DNA of 12,108 bases from contig MU646568.1 of the NCBI GenBank assembly GCA_026770585.1, forward strand, positions 335,315 to 347,422, in the 5' to 3' direction. Source of the DNA: Baffinella frigidus. Taxonomy: Eukaryota > Cryptophyceae > Cryptomonadales > Baffinellaceae. The translations under genes and the position numbers were made by a program. Below the pieces are notes generated by a model. The model did no database searches. It was given only the letters and a program-made list of their open reading frames with translations, and was not told the origin of the DNA. Positions 9,201 through 12,108 of this stretch are shown here, piece after piece; position 1 is the first letter of the stretch; each line of letters begins with the position of its first letter.

Positions 9201-12058
9201 ACTTCAATAACCCCCCACGTTCCTCCAGTGCAGCAGCGCCCACCACTCTGTGCTGTGGTTGGGGGGTAGGAGGGGGTATTGATCGCTCGGCACGCCCGCG
9301 GAAACCTCGGGTTCAGGCAAGAGGGTAACCAGGGAACATGCTGAATGATGAAGCGAGCGTGGAACAGCCCCGCCGGCAGGCTCGTGAACGCCCGCGTGAC
9401 CGGTCACGCGGACGCCGAAGCCAACTGTCCGAGGTGACTGCCTTGCGTTGTACTGCTGCTGGAACCTTGGTGTCCTGAGGCCAACACGTGTACAGGGAAC
9501 ATGCTGAATGATGAAGCGAGCTTGAGCCATTTTGCCGAATGGTGGTGGGGGGGGGCGGGGGAGCACCTGTACCAGAGCTGCTTCATGGTCGACGCCGCGT
9601 ACCTGCGGAGAGTAGCGTTTCAGGTTCAGCGAACCAGGGGTTTAGGACACCCCCCTCCCGGTATAACCCCCCCCCCAAAAAAACATCAACCTACCGAAAC
9701 AATCTGGCGGGGTGGAGAAGGGTTGGGTGGGCGGAGAAGGGTTGAGGGTTGAGGGTTGAGGGTGTGAGGGATTCACCTGTTGTTGAACGCGACCTTAGCG
9801 GTTGAGGGTGTAGGGTTCAGGGTGTTCCGAGGGTGTAGGGTTGAGGGTGTAGGGTTGAGGGTGTAGGGTGTCGCCGCTTTGGGGTGACCGCGGGGGGAGA
9901 GCCGTAGGGAGGTGGTGGTGGTGGGGGGAGACCGGTCGTGGAACGCGACCTTGGTCCCGATCGAGACGTTAGCCAGCTTGTGCTCCGTCTCACACCCCAT
10001 CGGCGACACCTAACACCCTCAACCCTACAACACTAAACCCCTTCACACCCTACCCTACCCTACCTAAACTCTACCCTACCCTGCCGACCCTAACCCGGAC
10101 GTGAACCCTGTTGACCTGTCGTTGACCTCTGAGGGTGTATGATGTAGGGTGTCTGAGGGTGTATGATGAAGGGTGTCTGAGGGTGTATGTTGTAGGGTGT
10201 CTGAGGGTGTATGATGTAGGGTGTCGGAGGGTGTATGATGTAGGGTGTTGACCGGTCATTGAACGCGACCTTGGTCCCGATAGAGACGTTAGCCAGCTTG
10301 TGCTCCGTCTCCCGCGCCATCGGCGACACCTTGTAAACCTGCAGTAGGGTTTAAGGTTTGGGTTTTAGTGGTTCCGGTTTCGGGTTTCGGGTTTAAGGAT
10401 TCAGGTTCCTTTAGGGTTGCAGGTACCGTTATGGATTACGGTTCAGGGTTTAGGGTTTAGGGTTTAGGATCCAGGATTCAGGGTTCTGGTTCAGCTTGTG
10501 CTCCGTCTCCCGCGCCATCGGCGACACCTCGTACACCTGCAGTTTAGGGTTTAGGGTTTAGGGTTTAGGGTTTAGGGTTTAGGGTTTAGGGTTTAGGGTT
10601 TAGGGATTAGGGATTCAGGTTCCTTTAGAGTTCAGGGTTTAGGATTCACGGTTTATGGGTTGGGGGTTGGGGTTTAGGGTTTAGGGGTTAGGATTGAGGA
10701 TTCAGTTGAGGGTTTACGGGTTAGGGTTGAAGGGTGTAGACGGTACCTCCTCCCAGACGACGCCAGTGTCGACCGCCTGCCCCGTTCCTGCGCCCAACAC
10801 CTGGTTCATGAGGTTTGGGCTTAGGGTGTAGGATTCAGCCGACCAGCAAGTCAGCCAGGCCGTCAGTCAGTCATGCAGCCAGTTCGTCAGGCAGGCAGTC
10901 AGTTAGACTTCAGTCAGACAGACGCCCATGTCGACCGCCTGCCCCGTGCCTGCGCCCAGCACCTGATTCCAAGGTTTGAAGTTTACACCAAACCCTCCAA
11001 CTTTCTCCCCAATAAACCCTCCCCCCCCCCAAACCTGAACCGCGACTGCCTGCCCCGTGCCTGCGCCTAGCACCTAGTGCATGAGGTTTGGGCTGAGGGT
11101 GTAGGATTCAGGGTATACCAGGCAGAGGCTGAATTGGAGAGTGAGTTAGGGGGGTTGGTTCAGTCATTCAGGCAGTCAGCCAGCAAGTTGGTTCAGTCAT
11201 TCAGGCAGTCAGCCAGCAAGTCAGACAGTCAGCCAGTCAGACATGCAGCCAACCAGCACGTCAGCCAGGCCGTCATTCAGTCAGGCAGCCAGTTCGTCAG
11301 GCAGGCAGTCAGTTAGAGTTCAGTGAGACAGACGTCCGTGTCGACAGCATGCCCCGTGCCTGTGCCCAGCACCTGGTTCCAAGGTTTGAAGGTTAGGGTG
11401 TATGCTTCAGGGTTCATCAGGTTTGAAGTTTAGGGTGTATGGTTCAGGGTTCATCAGGGATAGGATTTTATCAGGGAGAGAGGTGATTGGGGAGAGAGTT
11501 AGGGGGCTTGGTTTATGGCGTAGGGTTCATGGTGCCCGCGACCGCCTGCCCCGCGCCTACGCCCAGCTCCTGGAAGGGGGTGTAGGAGTTACGGTGTAGG
11601 GTGTATGGTTCAGGTGTTTGGGAGGAGAGGGTTTATCGGGGAGAAAGTTAGGGAGTTTGGTTTATGGGGCTCAGGGCGACAGCCTACCCCGTGCCTGCGC
11701 CCAGCTCCTGGCGTAAGAGTGTAGGGGTTGGAGTTTGGGGTTCCGGGTTTGGGGCGAGAGTTTCGGGTGTAGGGGTTAGCGTGCCAGGGTCCAGAGCCTG
11801 GCGCTAGTACAGTTTAGGGTGGAGGGTGAAGGAGGGTGCAGGGTGTAGGGTGTAGGGTGTAGGGTGTAGGGTGTAGGGTGTAGGGTGTAGGGTGTAGGAG
11901 GGTGTAGGATGTAGGGTGTAGGGTGTATCAGGGTGTAGGGTGTAGGGTGTAGGGAGGGTGTAGGGTGTAGGGTGTAGGGGTCAGGGTAGGGAGGATTCTA
12001 CCTCGAGCATGAACTCGGCGGGGTTGGCGCCGTGGCCCTTGAAGTGCGACACAGCACG
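1233..12058 (-). CDS. ABCG/PDR-type ABC transporter, C-terminal half, 16 exons (5' partial)
   Basis: An ABC exporter of the ABCG/PDR family, an ATP-driven membrane pump for lipids or hydrophobic compounds; the substrate cannot be read from sequence. Exons, in plus coordinates and joined on the minus strand: 12058-12002 (start uncertain), 10800-10747, 10338-10253, 9602-9567, 8908-8836, 8632-8550, 7633-7558, 7046-6963, 6347-6276, 5287-5195, 4777-4662, 3826-3699, 2736-2695, 2262-2213, 1948-1877, 1331-1233. Every border is GT...AG, and codon phases match at each of the 14 junctions between complete exons. The order of family landmarks is correct: NPAEFMLE, the LHWRNVGYNFTR entry to helix 1, YYKEIAAGMYHP after helix 2, NLYAGFFMP and YYISPARFGL near helix 5, a Cys-containing extracellular loop, helix 6 and KHIKR-stop. 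Whether it is a full-length PDR protein (two halves) or a half transporter cannot be decided because the 5' part is outside the window. Confidence 0.87.
1427..1476 (-). pseudogene. Acceptor-side copy of last exon, stopped
   Basis: Repeats AACAG|GACTGCTGGGG and GCGCTGGTGGGCTTCGCGG of the last exon, but has TAA five codons in and loses the helix. It lies upstream of the intact exon with the acceptor intact. A further scrap of the same acceptor (CAGGACTGCT) is at 1580-1589. Confidence 0.75.
1486..1580. repeat. Telomere-like heptamers in the last intron
   Basis: TTTAGGG, then TTTGGGG, then TTTAGGG again. On the transcript strand this is CCCTAAA-type. Confidence 0.85.
1719..1800 (-). pseudogene. 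Copy of exon 15 with 4-bp deletion and exon 14/15-like junction
   Basis: Matches exon 15 (LTVWDY.SITTES) but lacks 4 bp near the donor, so it is out of frame. Upstream of its GCGACC it reads AACCTCGGA, which resembles the end of exon 14 joined directly to exon 15. A third scrap of the donor end (CTACGAG|GT) is near 1695-1706. The flanking text (GGGGATGCCCA...GTCACTTTCT) recurs with a 189-bp offset at 1629-1680 and 1818-1869. Confidence 0.7.
1877..1948 (-). CDS. ABCG exon 15: loop end before helix 6
   Basis: 24 codons from CACCAG|GCGACC to TACGAG|GTGAGA, reading ATGRMPAYLTVWDYWSITTE then SVYE. ABCG proteins have a (T/L)V.(D/E)Y segment here. The donor GTGAGA is the strongest in the gene. An in-frame alternative acceptor at 1930-1931 shortens the exon to 53 bp. 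A copy with a 4-bp deletion is at 1719-1800. Confidence 0.8.
1952..2210. repeat. TTTCGGG/TTTGGGG heptamers with 21-bp higher order
   Basis: GATTTCGGGTTTCGGGCTTGG recurs as a three-heptamer unit, then gives way to TTTGGGG/TTAGGG variants. Confidence 0.8.
2213..2262 (-). CDS. ABCG exon 14: 50-bp exon in extracellular loop
   Basis: A second non-repetitive island, with acceptor CCCAG|GGCAAG and donor CTCGGG|GTAACC, phase 1 in and 0 out. It encodes GQVAYKKGAEWVATNLG together with the preceding phase base. It fits exon 15 only if that exon starts at CACCAG|GCGACC. If exons 13 and 14 are skipped, exon 15 can instead start at TGCCAG|CCTACC (position 1929) in phase 1, which also keeps frame. Confidence 0.65.
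2270..2690. repeat. Mixed TTTAGGG, TTTAGTG and GGGTTCA heptamers
   Basis: A homogeneous TTTAGTG block lies at 2482-2530, flanked by TTTAGGG and GGGTTCA blocks. No exon was seen except a short non-repeat scrap at 2289-2320. Confidence 0.82.
2695..2736 (-). CDS. ABCG exon 13: 42-bp exon in extracellular loop
   Basis: A non-repetitive island inside a long repeat region, bounded by AAACAG|GCGCGT and ATCACCG|GTCTCC. It is phase 1 in and phase 1 out, so it can be skipped without a frame change. It adds AWGPGCNVMTDIT, including one more loop Cys. Supported by borders, phase and lack of heptamer repeat; homology over so short a stretch is weak. Confidence 0.65.
2740..3060. repeat. TTTTGGG and TTTCGGG heptamer tract
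   Basis: TTTTGGG/ATTTTGG dominates 2740-2870 and TTTCGGG 2880-2965. A short non-repeat island at 2964-3000 was not assigned. Confidence 0.8.
3041..3125. repeat. 19-bp inverted repeat with nested 23-bp direct repeat
   Basis: AGGGTCAACCGCACCATCA (3041-3059) pairs perfectly with 3094-3112. CCCTCAAAACTGA at 3061-3073 and 3084-3096 can each pair with TCAGTTTTGAGGG at 3113-3125. Confidence 0.8.
3111..3620 (-). repeat. Array of exon 12 3'-end copies, about 150-bp unit
   Basis: Donor-side fragments of exon 12 (FGPNMPAGLTTL and relatives) end near 3569, 3418, 3263 and 3111-3113, plus a shorter scrap at 3391-3415. Each is followed by CCCTGAA-type heptamers in reversed orientation. Copies ending LKTQ/E and LHTQ/E alternate, so the real period is a dimer of about 280-310 bp. 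None has an acceptor or the upstream Cys-rich part. Confidence 0.8.
3699..3826 (-). CDS. ABCG exon 12: start of large extracellular loop
   Basis: 128 bp, the longest exon, with acceptor ACGCAG|GTTCGG and donor CTCAAG|GTGCGG, phase 2 in and 1 out. RFGLKAAMPPQFYC completes the ISP-ARF-GL motif, then runs into a Cys-rich loop (Cys in FYC, SKSC and VSCF) as in ABCG2 and oomycete-like ABCG proteins. It ends PAGLTTLKTQ. Its 3' third is repeated at least four more times downstream (3111-3620). Confidence 0.87.
4079..4147 (-). pseudogene. Donor-side copy of exon 11 (third copy)
   Basis: Reads GFFVPESAVPWQWQLFFYVLPA and ends CACG|GTGAGA, a donor closer to consensus than that of the intact exon. It lacks the first 16 codons and any acceptor in frame. 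The (TATATGG)n tract follows on the plus strand. Confidence 0.75.
4166..4632. repeat. (TATATGG)n heptamer microsatellite, two blocks
   Basis: Blocks at about 4166-4290 and 4405-4632, separated by a copy of the exon 11 end. The long YHIPYTI-type open frames on the minus strand are a by-product of a 7-bp unit without stops (21 bp = 7 codons). Confidence 0.85.
4319..4387 (-). pseudogene. Donor-side copy of exon 11 (second copy)
   Basis: Reads GFFMPESAIPWPWKLFYYVSPA with the donor GCACG|GTACGA. An in-frame TAG lies just before GFF. It is almost identical to the intact exon, so it is the younger copy. Confidence 0.78.
4662..4777 (-). CDS. ABCG exon 11: helix 5 and GFxxP re-entry segment
   Basis: 116 bp, with acceptor ACGCAG|GCCTCT and donor TGCGCG|GTACGA, phase 0 in and 2 out. 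It begins ASLAVGASVGILNLYAGFFM and contains the proline-rich PESAIPWPWKLLYYISPA. This is the strongest family signature in the window (N-L-x-x-G-F-x-x-P...W.Y.(L/I)SP). Donor-side copies are at 4319-4387 and 4079-4147; an acceptor-side copy is at 4884-4905. Confidence 0.92.
4795..5130. repeat. Telomere-like heptamers, perfect TTTAGGG run at 5031-5091
   Basis: About eight perfect TTTAGGG units lie within degenerate TTTGGGG and TTTAGGG variants. The non-repeat stretch 5128-5190 was not assigned. Confidence 0.85.
4884..4905 (-). pseudogene. Acceptor-side scrap of exon 11
   Basis: ACACAG|GCCTCTTTGGCAGTCGGGGCC repeats the first seven codons of exon 11 (ASLAVGA) with a good acceptor, upstream of the intact exon, then breaks into repeat. 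Confidence 0.72.
5195..5287 (-). CDS. ABCG exon 10: membrane helix 4
   Basis: 31 codons between CATCAG|GTGATG and AAGCAG|GTCATT, phase 0 on both sides. It begins VMRYILNMFLFSTTLLYWGQ and continues MISALVPTTKQ. The (Y/F)xGQ/M...AL.P pattern at the end of helix 4 is typical of the family. Two acceptor-side copies lie upstream, at about 5597-5627 and 5695-5720. Confidence 0.87.
5288..5590. repeat. Telomere-like heptamers, near-perfect run at 5459-5512
   Basis: GGGTTTG, TTTAGGG and TTTGGAG variants directly upstream of exon 10. On the transcript strand they give a pyrimidine-rich CCCTAAA tract. Confidence 0.85.
5597..5627 (-). pseudogene. Acceptor-side copy of exon 10
   Basis: CAGCAG|GTTCTGCGCTGCC... 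encodes VLRCLFYMFLA, parallel to VMRYILNMFLF. It lies upstream of the intact exon. A second weaker scrap (TGTCAACATGTTCTT) is at about 5695-5720. Confidence 0.6.
5843..5891 (-). pseudogene. Donor-side copy of exon 9 (third copy)
   Basis: Encodes TGISYNICQLGPSAGE with donor GAG|GTACCC. It is followed on the plus strand by AT-rich microsatellite, as is the copy at 6100. Confidence 0.75.
5894..6245. repeat. AT-rich, (CA)n and (AT)n microsatellites
   Basis: (CA)n with GACA at about 5999-6060 and pure (AT)n at about 6203-6241. ATATAATACAT-type text follows both exon 9 copies, so the microsatellite travelled with them. Confidence 0.85.
6100..6148 (-). pseudogene. Donor-side copy of exon 9 (second copy)
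   Basis: Encodes TGIFYNICQLGPSAGE with donor GAG|GTACCC. Homology to the intact exon stops at the codons for VH, where the sequence becomes ATATAC repeat. Confidence 0.78.
6276..6347 (-). CDS. ABCG exon 9: membrane helix 3
   Basis: 24 codons between CCCCAG|ATGCTG and GGCGAG|GTACCC, phase 0 on both sides. It begins MLFLMLVHTGIFYNICQLDP and ends SAGE, matching the family segment ending in (P/x)SAG/A. Two donor-side copies lie downstream (6100-6148 and 5843-5891), each joined to an AT-rich microsatellite. Confidence 0.85.
6614..6690 (-). pseudogene. Donor-side copy of exon 8 (third copy)
   Basis: Encodes EIAAGMYHPFANLWGLTIVE then FPW and keeps GTACGTACCC as donor. It lacks the VVYYK start. It borders a 20-bp tandem repeat at 6691-6770. 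Confidence 0.8.
6691..6770. repeat. 20-bp tandem repeat, four copies
   Basis: TAGCAGTTTACTACACAAGT-type units at 6691, 6711, 6732 and 6752. Confidence 0.85.
6814..6869 (-). pseudogene. Donor-side copy of exon 8 (second copy)
   Basis: Encodes MYHPFAYLWGLNIVEFPW with donor GTACGTACCC. It is cut at GATGTACC, where an inverted piece of the intron minisatellite (6870-6950) is attached. Confidence 0.8.
6870..6950. repeat. Inverted piece of the 7690-8549 minisatellite
   Basis: TCCCTGAAACAGTGCG (twice) and TCAACGGGTGTG are reverse complements of units in 7690-8549, placed in a different intron and in opposite orientation. Confidence 0.8.
6963..7046 (-). CDS. ABCG exon 8: connecting helix and start of helix 3
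   Basis: 28 codons between CAAAAG|GTGGTG and CCGTGG|GTACGT, phase 0 on both sides. YYKEIAAGMYHPFAYLWGL followed by TIVEFPW corresponds to the family pattern FYRE.AAGMY...PY.....L.E.P, one of the best-conserved parts of PDR proteins. Two donor-side copies follow downstream and keep the extended donor GTACGTACCC. Confidence 0.9.
7060..7290. repeat. Heptamer-like tract (TTTAGGG, GTGTGGG, GGGGTTA)
   Basis: GGGGTTA is homogeneous at about 7236-7268; TTTGGGG at 7191-7226. No exon was seen. Confidence 0.82.
7366..7434 (-). pseudogene. Donor-side copy of exon 7
   Basis: Encodes FAGIFFIAAMNGVTTVGVLG then EAQ with donor CCCAG|GTGCCC. It still reads well but has no acceptor in the right phase (a TTAG|GAG upstream would be in phase 0, not 1). 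Confidence 0.72.
7558..7633 (-). CDS. ABCG exon 7: membrane helix 2
   Basis: 76 bp, with acceptor CGCAG|GTGCAT and donor GCCCAG|GTCCTT. It begins CIFAGVFFIAAINGITTVGV and ends LGEAQ, a hydrophobic helix followed by the acidic turn before the connecting helix. A diverged donor-side copy is at 7366-7434. Confidence 0.86.
7690..8549. repeat. Minisatellite built from exon 6 donor end
   Basis: Degenerate units contain GAACACGCAC followed by CCGTTGAGGGACTGG, TGTTTCAGGGAC or TCTTTGGGGGACAC. The first form is the reverse complement of the exon 6 end plus its donor (CAGTCCCTCAACGG|GTGCGTGTTC). Longer exon 6 pieces (VYDQTALQSLNG) are at about 7921-7960 and 8150-8192. The island 8310-8412 has no repeat and was not identified. 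Confidence 0.8.
8550..8632 (-). CDS. ABCG exon 6: helix 1 and first loop (VYDQTALQSLNG)
   Basis: 83 bp, with acceptor CCCTAG|GTGTCG and donor CAACGG|GTGCGT. It starts VSLLFSLSIVSSPMADVYDQ and continues TALQSLNG; the D-Q-x-x-x-x-L-N-G/F pattern before helix 2 is typical of ABCG. The acceptor CCCTAG is supplied directly by a telomere-like heptamer. Several copies of its 3' end seed the minisatellite at 7690-8549. Confidence 0.86.
8635..8820. repeat. TTTAGGG and TTTGTGG heptamers
   Basis: This fills the short intron between exons 5 and 6. TTTGTGG is homogeneous at 8758-8818. Confidence 0.85.
8836..8908 (-). CDS. ABCG exon 5: elbow helix and start of membrane helix 1
   Basis: 73 bp, with acceptor ACACAG|TACAGA and donor GTCGTC|GTACGC. 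It encodes TERWALLHWRNVGYNFTR and then ILIIVV. The W-R-N-x-x-Y-N-x-T-R pattern is the PDR hallmark ahead of helix 1. The first base completes a Ser codon from exon 4. Two truncated copies lie upstream, at 9070-9097 and 9215-9252. Confidence 0.87.
8925..9060. repeat. TTTAGGG and TGTAGGG heptamers
   Basis: Near-perfect TTTAGGG at about 9007-9036, then TGTAGGG, next to an exon 5 copy. Confidence 0.85.
9070..9097 (-). pseudogene. Acceptor-side copy of exon 5
   Basis: AAACAG|CACGGAGCGG... encodes TERWALLHW and then diverges. It lies upstream of the intact exon. Confidence 0.75.
9121..9218. repeat. 17-18-bp tandem repeat CCCCCTTGAGATCAATA
   Basis: About four full units plus diverged ones. A reverse-complement partner (GGGGGTATTGATC) lies at about 9271-9283. 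Confidence 0.75.
9215..9252 (-). pseudogene. Acceptor-side copy of exon 5 (second)
   Basis: CCACAG|CACAGAGTGG... encodes TEWWALLHWRNVGGY followed by TGA. It has no donor and lies upstream of the intact exon. Confidence 0.75.
9282..9545. other. Non-repetitive intron island with 20-bp palindrome
   Basis: Two copies of CAGGGAACATGCTGAATGATGAAGCGAGC (9332-9360 and 9493-9521, 161 bp apart) flank a perfect palindrome at 9392-9411. The minus strand is open for about 120 codons across it (9204-9566), but the text is not needed between exons 4 and 5 and resembles no family I recognise. Confidence 0.5.
9567..9602 (-). CDS. ABCG exon 4: 36-bp microexon YAASTMKQLWY
   Basis: Borders are CCGCAG|GTACGC and TACAG|GTGCTC, phase 2 in and phase 2 out. 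YAAS....Q is the usual start of the elbow helix in PDR membrane domains, and the spacing from its Gln to the Arg of the next exon (seven residues) agrees with the family. Its small size makes it easy to miss, but both neighbours need it for the expected alignment. No second copy was seen. Confidence 0.78.
9715..9870. repeat. GGGTTGA/GGTGTAGGGTTGA repeats
   Basis: Heptamer-related variants around the 17-bp exon 3 scrap. Confidence 0.75.
9777..9793 (-). pseudogene. Donor-side 17-bp scrap of exon 3 (VAFNN)
   Basis: CTAAG|GTCGCGTTCAACAACAG|GTGAAT has both an acceptor and a strong donor and keeps phase 2 at its end. It could serve as a microexon if exon 3 used a cryptic donor ACCAAG|GTCGCG; otherwise it is a remnant. 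Confidence 0.5.
9933..10009 (-). pseudogene. Near-complete copy of exon 3
   Basis: Reads VSPMGCETEHKLANVSIGTK then VAFHD, with acceptor GTTAG|GTGTCG and donor GACCG|GTCTCC. It keeps frame and phase but lacks the first three codons. It could be an alternative to 10253-10338. Confidence 0.6.
10010..10100. repeat. Heptamers in reversed (C-rich) orientation
   Basis: CCCTACCCTACC and CCCTAA-type text on the plus strand, opposite to most of the gene. Confidence 0.78.
10129..10248. repeat. 24-bp tandem repeat, five copies
   Basis: CTGAGGGTGTATGATGTAGG plus GTGT, directly downstream of the exon 3 donor. Confidence 0.88.
10253..10338 (-). CDS. ABCG exon 3: coupling segment before membrane domain
   Basis: 86 bp between CTGCAG|GTTTAC and GACCG|GTCAAC, entering at phase 0 and leaving at phase 2. 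It starts VYKVSPMARETEHKLANVSI and ends with KVAFND plus two bases of an Arg codon. This matches the variable charged stretch before the first membrane helix of ABCG proteins. It is the most complete of four copies (others at 10493-10536, 9933-10009 and 9777-9793), and the copy at 9933 could replace it in frame. Confidence 0.75.
10340..10740. repeat. Telomere-like heptamers, perfect run at 10542-10604
   Basis: About nine perfect TTTAGGG units start directly at the acceptor of an exon 3 copy. GATTCAGGTTCCTTTAG occurs near 10398 and 10612. Confidence 0.85.
10493..10536 (-). pseudogene. Acceptor-side copy of exon 3
   Basis: CTGCAG|GTGTACGAGG... encodes VYEVSPMARETEHKL and then breaks. It lies upstream of the intact exon. 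Confidence 0.78.
10747..10800 (-). CDS. ABCG exon 2: linker after NPAEFML (VLGAGTG...WEE)
   Basis: 18 codons between CAG|GTGTTG and GAGGAG|GTACCG, phase 0 on both sides. It reads VLGAGTGQAVDTGVVWEE and continues NPAEFMLE in the way PDR proteins read EV(I/V)GAG...W. Six or seven decayed copies lie upstream in the preceding intron; this is the only one with a full frame and a donor. Confidence 0.82.
10921..10962 (-). pseudogene. Acceptor-side copy of exon 2 (a)
   Basis: CAG|GTGCTGGGCGCAGGC... encodes VLGAGTGQAVDMGV; the donor is lost in CAGT repeats. It is part of the segment duplicated at 11252-11395. Confidence 0.75.
11041..11073 (-). pseudogene. Acceptor-side copy of exon 2 (b)
   Basis: CTAG|GTGCTAGGCGCAGG... 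encodes VLGAGTGQAVA, with no donor. Confidence 0.72.
11331..11372 (-). pseudogene. Acceptor-side copy of exon 2 (c)
   Basis: CAG|GTGCTGGGCACAGG... encodes VLGTGTGHAVDTDV. It lies 410 bp from copy (a) and shares its flanks. Confidence 0.75.
11531..11569 (-). pseudogene. Acceptor-side copy of exon 2 (d)
   Basis: TTCCAG|GAGCTGGGCGTAGG... encodes ELGVGAGQAVAGT, with no donor. Confidence 0.7.
11675..11707 (-). pseudogene. Acceptor-side copy of exon 2 (e), with stop
   Basis: GCCAG|GAGCTGGGCGCAGG... encodes ELGAGTG followed by TAG. A still weaker relative (GCCAG|GCTCTGG...GGCACG) is at about 11779-11797. Confidence 0.68.
11800..11990. repeat. TGTAGGG heptamer array
   Basis: Near-homogeneous GTGTAGG units at 11838-11900 and 11928-11985, next to the exon 1 donor. 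The same variant resumes at 12090. Confidence 0.88.
12002..12058 (-). CDS. ABCG exon 1 of window: end of nucleotide-binding domain
   Basis: Encodes SRAVSHFKGHGANPAEFMLE. The NPAEFMLE motif follows the ATPase core in ABCG/PDR proteins, after a segment usually ending in YF/HF plus a Gly-rich turn. The donor is GAG|GTAGAA, phase 0. An in-frame TGA lies at 12068-12070, so the acceptor must be between there and about 12058; the best AG is in GTGGAG|CCGTGC, but it has a poor pyrimidine tract. The exon end is secure and the start is approximate. Confidence 0.72.
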
Positions 12059-12108
12059 GCTCCACGGTCATGGCAGTGTGAGTCCTTCAGGGTGTAGGGT
12101 GTAGGGTG

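Larger units (their letters stand above)
10842..11395. repeat. CAGT/CAGC-rich segments and 144-bp duplication
   Basis: 10842-10985 and 11252-11395 match without indels at an offset of 410 bp and include exon 2 copies. A 33-bp unit is tandem at 11155-11187 and 11188-11220. Confidence 0.85.

Noticed and set aside
9204-9566. 120-codon minus open frame as an extra ABCG exon
   Set aside because: Exons 4 and 5 join in phase and align to the family without it; it includes a truncated exon 5 copy followed by a stop.
11077-11316. Plus-strand open frame with duplicated LVQSFRQSASK
   Set aside because: The duplication is a 33-bp DNA tandem repeat in CAGT-rich intron sequence; no domain is recognisable.

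Overview
The window is eukaryotic nuclear DNA. Almost all of it is one intron-rich gene on the minus strand, an ABC transporter of the ABCG/PDR (pleiotropic drug resistance) type. Fifteen complete exons and one partial exon can be placed between about 12058 and 1233. All have GT...AG borders. Joined, the 15 complete exons (1164 nt) give one uninterrupted frame of 387 codons plus a stop. They run from the end of the nucleotide-binding domain (NPAEFML motif) through a complete six-helix ABCG membrane domain to a C-terminus ending KHIKR. The Walker A, signature and Walker B parts would lie beyond the right edge.

The introns (about 200 to 1200 bp) consist mostly of degenerate heptamers related to the plant/algal-type telomere repeat TTTAGGG. 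Variants include TGTAGGG, TTTGGGG, TTTCGGG, TTTTGGG, TTTAGTG, TTTGTGG, GGGTTCA and TATATGG. Most are G-rich on the plus strand, so the transcript is CCCTAAA-like. The orientation flips at 3160-3700 and 10010-10100. The rest of the intron DNA is mainly broken copies of the neighbouring exon edges. Copies on the upstream side of an intact exon keep the acceptor and the first codons; copies on the downstream side keep the last codons and the donor. This points to intron growth by repeated tandem duplication across exon-intron borders.

Layout on the plus strand: 1-886 is downstream flank with a family of about 105-bp inverted-repeat (MITE-like) elements. 887-1240 holds a possible alternative last exon and a 61-bp tandem repeat. 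1233-12058 is the gene. No tRNA, rRNA, CRISPR or bacterial-type feature was seen, and there is no convincing plus-strand gene.

Organism: TTTAGGG-type repeats, many short exons and a protein that resembles protist and oomycete ABCG proteins (my recollection, not a search) suggest an alga or other protist, perhaps stramenopile or alveolate. I cannot name it. All 13 donors in the original chain and the two added later are GT, so the GC/GA donors common in many dinoflagellates are not seen here.
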